Source of the DNA: Rugamonas rubra
Lineage (GTDB): Bacteria; Pseudomonadota; Gammaproteobacteria; Burkholderiales; Burkholderiaceae_D
Length of the DNA stretch: 64,000 nt
Assembly: GCF_900114705.1 (NCBI RefSeq)
Contig: NZ_FOTW01000015.1
Span: forward strand, 62,001-126,000
Reading direction: 5' to 3'
A model generated the notes under the pieces. The model did no database searches. It saw nothing but the letters and a program-made list of their open reading frames with translations, and was not told the DNA's origin. Position 1 is the stretch's first letter, and each line of letters starts with the position of its first letter. The position numbers and the translations under genes are program-made. Positions 43,202 to 56,818 of the stretch are shown one piece after another.

Positions 43202-44224
43202 TCAGCGGCGGAACTCGGCGTAATCGATCAGCCCCATCGGCGGATAGGCGTCGATCGCCTCGGCCACCGCCAGATTGACAATGAGTGAAAAGCGTTGCAG
43301 CGTGTCGATCGGCACCTCCTGTTCGCCGCGCAGCATGCGCTGCGCCTTGTGGGCGGCGAACTGGCCGACCTGGTAGAACTTCGAGACCAGGCCCAGCAGC
43401 ACCGGCGCGCCGCCGCCCAGCAGCGATTCGACGGCGGCGAAGGTGGGCAGCGCGCGCTGCCGCGCCGCCTCGGCGACGGCGTCGAGCTGGGTGAACAGGT
43501 GCGTGTCCGGTCCCAGGTAGAGCCAGTTGGCGCCGCCCTCGCGCATGCCGTCGAGGACGGCGCCGAGCTCCTGCGGCGCCAGGGGCGCGGCGGCGCCGCG
43601 CCGGTCCAGCGGGAAGCTGCTGGCGAGCACCTTGAAGCCGCCCTGGCTGCCGGCGCGCCGCCAGGCGGCGAGGTTCGCCACCGAGTTCGCCTCCAGCCGG
43701 TTGTACAGGATGCCGACGCCGCCGATGGCCCGGTAGGCGCGCATCACCTCGATCTGCGTGGCCAGCGGCGCGACGTGGCAGACGCCCGAGATGTTGCGGC
43801 CGTGGCCGCGCAGCGCGGCGACGATGTTGGCGGCCAGCGGGTCGGCCGAGGGGGCGAACACCAGCGGGATGCGGCGGCCGATCACCGGGTGCGGCCGGTC
43901 GGCCGGTCCGGCCAGGCCCAGCGTGGCCGGGGTGCCCCAGCTGAACACCAGGTCGGGCTGGCCGCGCACGATATCGTCACCGATGGCGGCCAGCCGGGCG
44001 TGGCTCTGGGCCGCGTCCTGCCAGACGAATTCGACCTGTTCCGGCTGCCGCTTCCAATAGTCGACGAAGCCCCGCTCGACCTCGCTGGCGCCGCGCCAGG
44101 TGACCATGTGGATGCGCCGTTTCGGCGCCGCCGCCGCGCCGGCGGCGCCGAGCAGGGCCGGCGCGCCCAGCGCGGCGGCGAGCAGGAAGCGGCGCCGTGC
44201 GGCCCGCGCGGTGGCGCCGCTCAC
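43202..44224 (-). CDS. Orphan ABC substrate-binding protein (ABC_sub_bind-like), end of the RiPP/PKS cluster
   Basis: This is a 340-residue exported protein. The N-terminus ARRRFLLAAALGAPALLG resembles a twin-arginine or strong Sec signal. The mature part has VFSWGTPATLGLAG, IPLVFAPSADPLAANIV and NISGVCHVAPLATQIEVMRAY, then a region like PF04392 (YLGPDTHLFTQLDAVAE, LLGLVSKFYQVGQFAAHKAQRML). The GTG start overlaps the stop of the MFS fusion gene (GTGA), so it belongs to the cluster. No ABC permease or ATPase of an import system is nearby. It may pass a ligand signal to the sensor-MFS protein; that is inference. Confidence 0.78.
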   Translation of the reverse strand: MSGATARAARRRFLLAAALGAPALLGAAGAAAAPKRRIHMVTWRGASEVERGFVDYWKRQPEQVEFVWQDAAQSHARLAAIGDDIVRGQPDLVFSWGTPATLGLAGPADRPHPVIGRRIPLVFAPSADPLAANIVAALRGHGRNISGVCHVAPLATQIEVMRAYRAIGGVGILYNRLEANSVANLAAWRRAGSQGGFKVLASSFPLDRRGAAAPLAPQELGAVLDGMREGGANWLYLGPDTHLFTQLDAVAEAARQRALPTFAAVESLLGGGAPVLLGLVSKFYQVGQFAAHKAQRMLRGEQEVPIDTLQRFSLIVNLAVAEAIDAYPPMGLIDYAEFRR

Positions 44225-47127
44225 GGCGCCACCGCCACCGCCGGCGCCGCAGTCAATTGGCTGGGGCGGGCGAACAGCAGCGCGAACAGCAGGCCGCAGG
44301 CGAACACCACGCCGCCCAGCGCGAGGAAGGACAGCCGAAAGCCGAGCAGTTGCAGCATGGCGCCGGCGACGAGCGGTCCGAGCGCGCTGCCGATGCGTTC
44401 GACCAGCCGGTAGTAGCCGTACACCACCGCCTCGCCGTGGCGGGCGATCTCGCGGCGGGCCAGCTGCGGCACCATGGCCGCCTGGGCCGAGATGCTGAGC
44501 GCCTGCGCCGCGCCCAGCACGCCGGCCAGCACGGTGGCGGCCATGATCTCGCTGGGCAGCAGCATGGCACCGCCGGCCAGGCCGGAGCAGGCCACGCCGG
44601 CGCCGACGAACCAGGCGTGCGGGGTGATGCGGCGGCGCCGCCGCAGCCGCTCGAAGGCGTCGGCGCCGAGCGGCAGCAGCAGCACCATGACCACCGAGTA
44701 GACCATGATGACCCGTCCCGCCATCGCCGCCGAATAGCCGGCGGCGGCCAGGTACAGCGGCATCAGGTAGTAGCAGAACGCCACCAGGATCAGCTTGGCC
44801 GGCACCGCCGCCAGCAACAGCAGGCCGAGGAAGCGCCAGTTCCGCAGCGGGTGCAGCGGCAGCGCGCCGACGCCGGCCGGGCGCGCCGTGGCGGCGCCCG
44901 GCGGCGGCGCCGGCGCGGCGCGCGGCAGGGTGCGCCAGGCCAGCAGCAGCGCGGCGGCGGCCAGCAGGGCGGCCAGCAGGAAGGTGGCGCGGTAGCCGAG
45001 CGCGTCGGCCAGCAGGCCGCCGAGCGCCGGTCCGCAGGCCAGCGACACCAGCACCACGGCGACGAAGCCGGCCAGGCCCTTGGCGCGCGAGGACTGGTCG
45101 GTGTAGGCCAGCACCATGCCCTGCGCGGCGACGAAGGCGCCGGCCCAGGCCAGGCCGGCGGCGGCGCGCCAGGCCAGCAGGCCGGCCAGGCTGGCGGCCT
45201 GGGCCGAGAGCAGGTGGGCGGCCACGGCGAGCGCGGCGGCGAGCAGGAAGGCGGCACGGCGGCCGCGCCGCTCGCTCCAGGCGCCCAGGCCCGGCTGCGA
45301 CACCGCGACGATGAACATGAACAGGAAGATCGGCAGGCCGACCACCGCGCCGGGCGGGATGGCCAGCGCGCCGGTGGCCATTTGTCCGGCGTAGATGGGT
45401 AGGAAGCCGCGCGACAGGTCCTCGGCCAGCAGCAGCAGGAAGAAGGGCGCGCGCATGCTGCCGAGCGCGCCGGCGCGCTCGGGCGGCAAGGCGCGCGGCG
45501 CGCCGTGGACCAGGCCGTAGCGGTCGCGCAGCCGGCGCAGCGCGGCGAGGGCGGCGCGCGCCGGCGCGTCGGCGTCGGCGCCGTGGCGGGCCGCCAGCTG
45601 GTCGGCCAGGCGGCGCCGGCAGGCGCGGTAGTCGGCCAGCACGCGCGCCTGGCGCCGCTGCAGCGCCAGCGCCAACGCGCCCATGGCGCCGGGGTGGTCG
45701 GCGGCGACGGCGACACCCAGGCGGCCGGCGCCGAGCGCGCGGGCGTCGCGGCACAGGGTGCGCAGCGGCCTGAGCAGCAGGGCGCCGGTCAGCGCGTCGG
45801 CCAGTTCCAGCATCAGGAACAGCGCCACCAGCAGGATCACCGCGAAGTCGAGGGCCAGTTCGGCGAACAGCTGCTCGACGACGCCGGGGTCGAGCGCCAC
45901 CTGCAAGCGGGCGTCGGCGCCGCCGCCGGCGCTGGCCAGCGGCACGGTGCGCGACAGCTCCGGCCGCGCCGCGCCGGCGTCGCCGCTGCGGTACAGCGTG
46001 GCGCCGCCGGCCAGCACGGCGAGGCCGGCCAGTTCGCCGTTGCGGGCGCGCACCTCGTCGAGCGCGGCGGCCACGCCGGTGATCCGTTCGAGCGGAATGC
46101 CGAGCAGTGCGGCGCGTTCGAAGGTGCCGGCCAGCGACAGGGCGACCGCTTCGGCCTTGCCCGCCGCCTCGTCGAGCAGCGCGCCTTCGGCCCGCAGCAG
46201 CGCGTAGCCGCACAGCGCCGCCATCGCGGCGGCGGCGATGAGCAGCATGGCGGCCATGCCCAGCCGGCCTAGGCGGCGCCCGGGCAGCGCCTCGGCGTCG
46301 TCGTACATCGGTGCCGGCGCGCCGGCCGGCGGCGCCGTTGGCGCGCCGGCGCGCCAGGCGGCCAGCGCGGCCTCGGCGCCGTCGAGCTGGCGCAGCGCCG
46401 GGCCGACCAGGGCGGCCCAGCCGTCGCCGCCGGCGGCGGCGGGCAGCTTGCCGTCGACGCCGGCGACGGCGCGCGCCAGCTCGCGTTCGAAGCGCCGCGC
46501 CAGCCAGGTGGCGAGCAGGCACAGCGCGGCGGCGGCGGCGCCGAGCACGGCCAGCGCGGCCGGCCACAGCGCCACCGCCAAGTGGCGCCGCGCCTGGCCT
46601 TCCCGGCCGCTGACGTAGCGCACCGCCACGTAGCCCTGCGGCACGGCGAAACTGTTGTCGACGAACGCGCCGGCGACCGCTTCGTCGTCGTCGTCGCCGC
46701 GCCAGCGCCAGCCGGCCGCGGCGGCCGCCGTTCCGGCGCCGCTTGGCGGCCGCCGCAGCGCCGCGCGCCAGGCGGCCGGCATGGCCCGCGCCCGGCGCTC
46801 GGCGGCGCTGCTGTAGAGCACGCGCCCGGCGGCGTCGGCGACGTCGATCGACAGGATCGCGCCGTCGGCGCGGCCGCGCCGTTGCAGCAGGGCGTCGAGC
46901 GCGCCCAGGTCGGCCAGGTCCATGCCGAGCGAGAGGCTGTGTTCGACGACGCGGGCGACGTCGCCCGCGACCAGGCTGAAGCGGCCGTGGCGCAGCTCGC
47001 GCAGGGTGTTGTCCAGCTTGAACGCGACCAGCAGCACGCTCATGCCGACGCTGAACAGGGCCAGGCCGGCGGCCAGCGCCAGCAGGCGGCGGCGCAGCGT
47101 GGCCGGCGCGGATGCGGCCTCAGCCAT
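44221..47127 (-). CDS. Fusion of two sensor-like modules to an MFS transporter
   Basis: This is a 968-residue protein. Module 1: membrane helix at about 14-36, periplasmic domain 37-182 (with ILSIDVADAAGRVLYSS), helix 183-210. Module 2: helix at about 288-311, periplasmic domain 312-425 (DEVRARNGELAGLAVLAGGATLYRSG), helix 426-452 and a cytoplasmic part LLRPLRTLCRDARALGAGRLGVAV that recalls HAMP. From about 556 to 960 it is an MFS transporter (PIFLFMFIVAVSQPGLGAWSERRGRRAAF, GPALGGLLADALGYRATF). The two double-helix units look like duplicated PAS/Cache-type sensors. It overlaps both neighbours by a few nt. Possible role: ligand-regulated export or self-resistance. Confidence 0.8.
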   Translation of the reverse strand: MAEAASAPATLRRRLLALAAGLALFSVGMSVLLVAFKLDNTLRELRHGRFSLVAGDVARVVEHSLSLGMDLADLGALDALLQRRGRADGAILSIDVADAAGRVLYSSAAERRARAMPAAWRAALRRPPSGAGTAAAAAGWRWRGDDDDEAVAGAFVDNSFAVPQGYVAVRYVSGREGQARRHLAVALWPAALAVLGAAAAALCLLATWLARRFERELARAVAGVDGKLPAAAGGDGWAALVGPALRQLDGAEAALAAWRAGAPTAPPAGAPAPMYDDAEALPGRRLGRLGMAAMLLIAAAAMAALCGYALLRAEGALLDEAAGKAEAVALSLAGTFERAALLGIPLERITGVAAALDEVRARNGELAGLAVLAGGATLYRSGDAGAARPELSRTVPLASAGGGADARLQVALDPGVVEQLFAELALDFAVILLVALFLMLELADALTGALLLRPLRTLCRDARALGAGRLGVAVAADHPGAMGALALALQRRQARVLADYRACRRRLADQLAARHGADADAPARAALAALRRLRDRYGLVHGAPRALPPERAGALGSMRAPFFLLLLAEDLSRGFLPIYAGQMATGALAIPPGAVVGLPIFLFMFIVAVSQPGLGAWSERRGRRAAFLLAAALAVAAHLLSAQAASLAGLLAWRAAAGLAWAGAFVAAQGMVLAYTDQSSRAKGLAGFVAVVLVSLACGPALGGLLADALGYRATFLLAALLAAAALLLAWRTLPRAAPAPPPGAATARPAGVGALPLHPLRNWRFLGLLLLAAVPAKLILVAFCYYLMPLYLAAAGYSAAMAGRVIMVYSVVMVLLLPLGADAFERLRRRRRITPHAWFVGAGVACSGLAGGAMLLPSEIMAATVLAGVLGAAQALSISAQAAMVPQLARREIARHGEAVVYGYYRLVERIGSALGPLVAGAMLQLLGFRLSFLALGGVVFACGLLFALLFARPSQLTAAPAVAVAP

Positions 47128-47767
47128 GTTCGCAGGGCGCCCCGGCGGCGGCCCCGGCGGCGCGCCGGCCGCGCGCCAGCAGCGTGCGCAGATGAATCTC
47201 GAGCGCCGGCCACTCGCTGTCGAGCATGCTGTAGTAGACCGACGAGCGGGCCGTGCCGTCGGCCAGCACGATGTGGTTGCGCAGAACCCCCTCGCGCTGC
47301 GCGTGCAGGCGCTCGACGGCGGCGATGGAGGCGAGGTTGCGGTGGTCGATCTTGAACTGCACGCGGGCCACGCCGAGCCGCTCGAAGGCGTGCTGAAGCA
47401 TCAGATACTTGCTCTCCAGGTTGATGCCGCCGCCCTGGTGGGCCAGGCCGATCCAGGTGCCGATCTCGACCACCCGGTTGTCGAGTTCGATCTCCATGAA
47501 GCGGGTGGTGCCGACGGCGCGGCCGGAGTCCAGTTCGACGATGGCGAACGGCAGGTCGCTGCCGGCGCCGCGCCGCTCGAGCAGGCTGCGCACCAGGCCG
47601 TCCATGCCGCTGGCGCGGTAGATGCGGGCGTCGAGCAGGTAGCGCCAGATGCTGCGGCTGCCGTCGGCCGAGTCGGCGCAGGCCAGCGCCAGGTCGGCGG
47701 CGTGGTGCTGCGCCAGCGGTTCCAGGCGGATCGTGCTGCCGCGCAGCGTGGGATGGTCGAGTTGCAT
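47120..47767 (-). CDS. GNAT acyltransferase, RimJ/RimL-like
   Basis: This is a 215-residue GNAT-fold protein. It has the Acetyltransf_3 layout: LRGSTIRLEPLAQHHAADL, AIVELDSGRAVGTTRFMEI, the CoA-loop region TWIGLAHQGGGINLESKYLML and FKIDHRNLASIAAVERL. It overlaps the MFS-fusion ATG by 8 nt and joins the other GNAT gene as ATGA, so all are cotranslated. In hybrid PKS-RiPP pathways GNATs attach acyl chains to peptides; this enzyme or its neighbour is the natural candidate. Its donor could also simply be acetyl-CoA. Confidence 0.85.
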   Translation of the reverse strand: MQLDHPTLRGSTIRLEPLAQHHAADLALACADSADGSRSIWRYLLDARIYRASGMDGLVRSLLERRGAGSDLPFAIVELDSGRAVGTTRFMEIELDNRVVEIGTWIGLAHQGGGINLESKYLMLQHAFERLGVARVQFKIDHRNLASIAAVERLHAQREGVLRNHIVLADGTARSSVYYSMLDSEWPALEIHLRTLLARGRRAAGAAAGAPCEHG

Positions 47768-48683
47768 CAAATTCCTTGGTCGGGTGGGGCCAGCCGCTTG
47801 CCACAGGCCCAGCTTTCGCTGCGCTGTGCCAGGTAGGGCGCCATGAACCTGTCGTTGAACGCCAGCATGGCCGGGCGCTGCCGCGCCACCGCCCAGGACA
47901 CCGTGCGGTAGCCGGCGGCGGCGGCGGCGCCGAAGGCGGCGCGCCACAGCGACAGCATCAGCAACTGCTGCTGGAGCTCGGGCCGCACGAAGGTGCAGCT
48001 GGCGCGCACGGTGTCGGCGTCGAGCCGGTGGGCCAGGTTCCAGCCGACCACCTCGCCCCAGACGGTGTAGGCCAGGGCCAGCCGGGGTTCGGCGGCGGCG
48101 CCGTCCAGGCCGGCGCCGGCGAAGTCGAACGGCACCAGGTCGGGCGGCACCCAGGCCTCGAAGCGCACCGCCTGGCGCAGCGTGGCCAGCTGGCCGGCGT
48201 CGAGCCCGGACCAGGGCACGATGGCGTGGCCGGCCGGCGGCTCGGCCAGGCCGAGCAGCCAGTCGGCCCGCGCCAGCCGCGCCAGGTCGGCGCGGTAGAG
48301 CACCATGCGCGGTTGCGGTTCGGCCCAGGCGGCGTCGCGCAGCAGGGCGGCGAAGGCGGCGGCGGCCGGCATGTTGTCCATCCACGCCGTGGCGACGGCC
48401 TGGCCGCCGCCGCGCACCAGTTGCTGTTCGAGCGCCGCCAGCAGGCGCCGCGCAAGTCCCTGGCGGCGCTGGCCGGCGGCGACGAACAGCGACAGCAGCG
48501 AAGCCTCGCCGCGCCGCGCCAGCAGCAGGGCGCAGGGCAGGCCGTCGTGCAGCACCGCCAGCGCCAGCAGGTCGGCCGCGTCGGCGTCGGCCAGCAGCGG
48601 GCGGTAGTGCGGGAAGGTCATCGCCGCCAGCGCGGCGCCGCCGGCGCGCAGCTGGCCGGCCGACAGCACCAGCACCGCCGCGC

Positions 48684-48687
<4 letters not shown>
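47767..48687 (-). CDS. Tandem-GNAT-like acyltransferase
   Basis: This is a 306-residue protein. The N-terminal half has the GNAT motif A (LFVAAGQRRQGLARRLLAALEQQLV), then MDNMPAAAAFAALL. The C-terminal half repeats the fold in diverged form (YTVWGEVVGWNLAHRLDADTVRASCTFVRPELQQQLLM, then AMLAFNDRFMAPY), suggesting two GNAT domains of which the second may be non-catalytic. The GTG start overlaps the PKS stop (GTGA). This tight coupling to the PKS makes it a good candidate for offloading the polyketide chain onto an amine. Substrates are inferred. Confidence 0.8.
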
Positions 48688-54962
<6,275 letters not shown>

Positions 54963-55019
54963 GGTTGGTGCGTCTTCAGGTTGCGGCGGGCGGGGGGGGG
55001 CGATGGGAATGGGGATGGC

Positions 55020-55060
55020 GGCGCGCCCCGACCCGAGTGGGGCCGGGGCCGGGGCGCGCC
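55020..55060 (-). promoter_or_regulatory. Strong GC hairpin between precursor A and the PKS gene
   Basis: GGCGCGCCCC at 55020-55029 pairs perfectly with GGGGCGCGCC at 55051-55060 (10 bp, further pairing possible inside). On the minus-strand transcript it lies just after the precursor A stop and is followed by a C-rich stretch rather than T residues. It may be a partial terminator or an mRNA-stability element that keeps peptide mRNA above PKS mRNA. Confidence 0.55.
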
Positions 55061-55067
55061 GGGGCGC

Positions 55068-55409
55068 TTAGCCTTTGGGTCCGTCCATGATGACGCCGCC
55101 CGGCACGACGAACCGCGGCGGGAAGAGCGGGCCGTGGCTGTGCTGTCCGCTCGATATGCCCGGGCCGGCCTTGCCGCCGGCCACTGTCTCGAGCTGCAGG
55201 TCGTCGAGCTCGCCGTTGCGCGTCGCCGCCGCCTTGGCGGCGATCCAGCCGGCCGCCTCCTGCTCGCTGAAGGCGCAGCCGTGGGCGGCGCCGAGCAGCA
55301 CGGCGGCGGCGGCGTAGGCGGCGGCGTCGCCGTCGCTGGGCAGGCCGGCGACCAGTGCCGGGTTGGCGTGGGCCATCGCGTACAGCTTCTCGATATTTTC
55401 TATGGACAT
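55068..55409 (-). CDS. Nif11-like RiPP precursor peptide A
   Basis: This is a 113-residue precursor. The leader (1-79) follows the Nif11-like pattern: SIENIEKLYAMAHANPALVAGL, GAAHGCAFSEQEAAGWI, then GELDDLQLETVAGG, ending in a double-glycine site. The predicted 34-residue core begins KAGPGISSGQHSHGPLFPP and ends MDGPKG; it is rich in Gly and Pro, has two His and no Cys. The cluster's C39-peptidase exporter should cleave after GG. AAGAG lies 8 nt before the ATG. The leader matches precursor B in length and motif placement, while the cores are unrelated. Confidence 0.88.
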   Translation of the reverse strand: MSIENIEKLYAMAHANPALVAGLPSDGDAAAYAAAAVLLGAAHGCAFSEQEAAGWIAAKAAATRNGELDDLQLETVAGGKAGPGISSGQHSHGPLFPPRFVVPGGVIMDGPKG

Positions 55410-55437
55410 GTGTTTGCTCTTTTCAGTTGGTGGATGG

Positions 55438-55465
55438 GGCCGCCGCCCAGGGCGGGGCGGCGGCC
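55438..55465 (-). promoter_or_regulatory. Perfect 10-bp hairpin between the two precursor genes
   Basis: GGCCGCCGCC and GGCGGCGGCC pair perfectly around an 8-nt loop, about 30 nt upstream of the precursor A ATG. The 113-nt gap here contrasts with the 4-nt overlaps elsewhere in the cluster. It has no T-tract, so it would act as an RNA-stability or pausing element rather than a standard terminator. Confidence 0.5.
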
Positions 55466-55522
55466 GGTTGGCGCCGGTTGGCGCCGGGGCCGGTGGCGCC
55501 CCGTTTTTTCGTGCGCGCCGCG

Positions 55523-55918
55523 CTACGGCAGCATCTTGGCGATCTGCATGATCGCCTGCACCGATTTGCCGCCGTTGCCGTTGTCGGCGCCGTAGGTCAT
55601 CGAGCTGGGATTGGTGAAGTAGGAGTAGCTGTTGAAGGCGGTGCTGGCGACACTGCCGATGGCGACAAACGGATCGCCCTTGCCGCCGGCCACCGCCTCC
55701 AGTTGCTGGTCGTCGAGCTCGCCGGCCGCGATGGTGGCGGCCTTCGCCTCGGTCCAGGCCGCGACCTCGGCGGCGTTGAAGTCGCAGCCGTTGGCCGCGC
55801 CCAGTTCGATCGCCAGCTTGGTGTAGACCTCCCGCTCGGTCACCGCCTTGAGGCCCTCGACCAGCGCCGGGTTCTGGTAGGCCAGCGCGTAGAACTTCTC
55901 GATATTTTCCGTCGACAT
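55523..55918 (-). CDS. Nif11-like RiPP precursor peptide B
   Basis: This is a 131-residue precursor. The leader (1-79) reads STENIEKFYALAYQNPALVEGL, GAANGCDFNAAEVAAWT and GELDDQQLEAVAGG. The predicted 52-residue core starts KGDPFVAIGSVASTAF, continues through a Ser/Tyr/Asn-rich middle (SYSYFTNPSSMTYG) and NGNGGKS, and ends with an amphipathic-looking AIMQIAKMLP. It has no Cys, so lanthionine or Cys-azole formation is impossible in the core. AAGGGAATCAAC precedes the ATG. Ser, Thr, Asn and Lys are the obvious modification targets. Confidence 0.88.
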   Translation of the reverse strand: MSTENIEKFYALAYQNPALVEGLKAVTEREVYTKLAIELGAANGCDFNAAEVAAWTEAKAATIAAGELDDQQLEAVAGGKGDPFVAIGSVASTAFNSYSYFTNPSSMTYGADNGNGGKSVQAIMQIAKMLP

Positions 55919-55983
55919 GTTGATTCCCTTTGTAGAAGCTTGCTGTGCAGCTGAATGGCGCTGCCCCAGGTTCGTCGCCGTAG

Positions 55984-56196
55984 CTACGGTGTGTCGGGTT
56001 TGGCCGGCGCGGGCGGTGCGAAGCCGTCGCCGGCGGCCGACAGCCAGTCCAGCTGTTCGTCGCTGAGCTCGCCGTCGCAGGCCGCCACGCGGGCGGCGAT
56101 GCGCGCCGCCAGGTCCGGTGCCGGGCGCTGTTGCTCGTACCATTGGGCCAAGCGGTCCAGGCAGGCGTCCAGCTTGTCGCCGTTCGGTCCGCTCAT
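55984..56196 (-). CDS. Small protein downstream of the sigma factor (leader-like or anti-sigma-like)
   Basis: This is a 70-residue protein. AGGGAGG is placed 6 nt before the ATG at 56196, which decides this start over a GTG 18 nt upstream. The N-terminal half is helical (LDACLDRLAQWYEQQ, DLAARIAARVA); the second half reads CDGELSDEQLDWLSAAGDG, echoing the GELDD-QLE-VAGG end of the precursors but without a GG site. It lies 52 nt after the sigma-factor stop. Either a minimal regulator of that sigma factor or a decayed precursor is possible. No membrane helix or zinc motif is present. Confidence 0.6.
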   Translation of the reverse strand: MSGPNGDKLDACLDRLAQWYEQQRPAPDLAARIAARVAACDGELSDEQLDWLSAAGDGFAPPAPAKPDTP

Positions 56197-56248
56197 CGCC
56201 GGCCTCCCTGACACATGAGCAACACGGCGCGGAAAAAGGTTCCGTCGT

Positions 56249-56818
56249 TCATGATAAATATTCCCTCATTTCGTCGCTCAGCCTGTCCCTGCCGCGCGCC
56301 AGGCGGCTCTTGATGGTGCCCACCGGCGTGCCCAGCACCACGCCGGCCTGCTCCAGCGACAGGCCGTCGAAGCGCACCAGGCGCAGCGCCTCGCGCATCT
56401 CCTCGGGCAGGCCGGCGATGGCGCGCTCGAGCGCGGCCAGGGTGCCGCGCAGCTGCAGCTGGCCGAGCGGGTCGCCGGCGGCGCCCAGCGCGGCGTCGAG
56501 CGCGGCCTCGTCGGGCAGCTCGACCTCGCGCCGCTGCGCCTGGCGCCGGTTGTGGTGGTTGCGCGCCAGGTTCAGCGCGATGCCCAGCAACCAGGTGGTG
56601 AACTGCGCCTCGCCGCGGAAGCCGGGCAGGCGCTGCCAGGCCGCCAGGAAGGTCTCCTGGGTCAGCTCGTCGGCGTCGTGGCGGTTGCCGACCCGGCGCA
56701 GCAGGAAGCGCCAGACGCGCGGGTGGTGCAGCTCGACCAGCTGGCCGAAGGCGCGCTGGTCGCCGTCGCGGGCGCGCGCCAGGCGCGCCGCGGCGGGTAG
56801 GTCGAGCACCTGGTTCAT
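56249..56818 (-). CDS. ECF-type RNA polymerase sigma factor
   Basis: This is a 189-residue sigma-70 family protein. Region 2 is visible in DGDQRAFGQLVELHHPRVWRFLLRRVGNRHDADELTQETFLAAW and FTTWLLGIALNLARNHHN; region 4 in LPEEMREALRLVRFDGLSLEQAGVVLGTPVGTIKSRLARGRDRL. Regions 1 and 3 are absent, as in ECF factors. The ATG overlaps the stop of the lipoprotein gene. It probably controls the cluster or a linked regulon; no conventional membrane anti-sigma gene is adjacent. Confidence 0.92.
   Translation of the reverse strand: MNQVLDLPAAARLARARDGDQRAFGQLVELHHPRVWRFLLRRVGNRHDADELTQETFLAAWQRLPGFRGEAQFTTWLLGIALNLARNHHNRRQAQRREVELPDEAALDAALGAAGDPLGQLQLRGTLAALERAIAGLPEEMREALRLVRFDGLSLEQAGVVLGTPVGTIKSRLARGRDRLSDEMREYLS

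Noticed and set aside
55485-55509. A GC stem followed by six T on the plus strand, like an intrinsic terminator
   Set aside because: No plus-strand gene precedes it; on the transcribed minus strand the T-tract is on the wrong side.
55068-55918. Lanthipeptide or thiazole peptide precursors
   Set aside because: Neither predicted core contains Cys, and no LanM, LanB/C or YcaO gene is visible.
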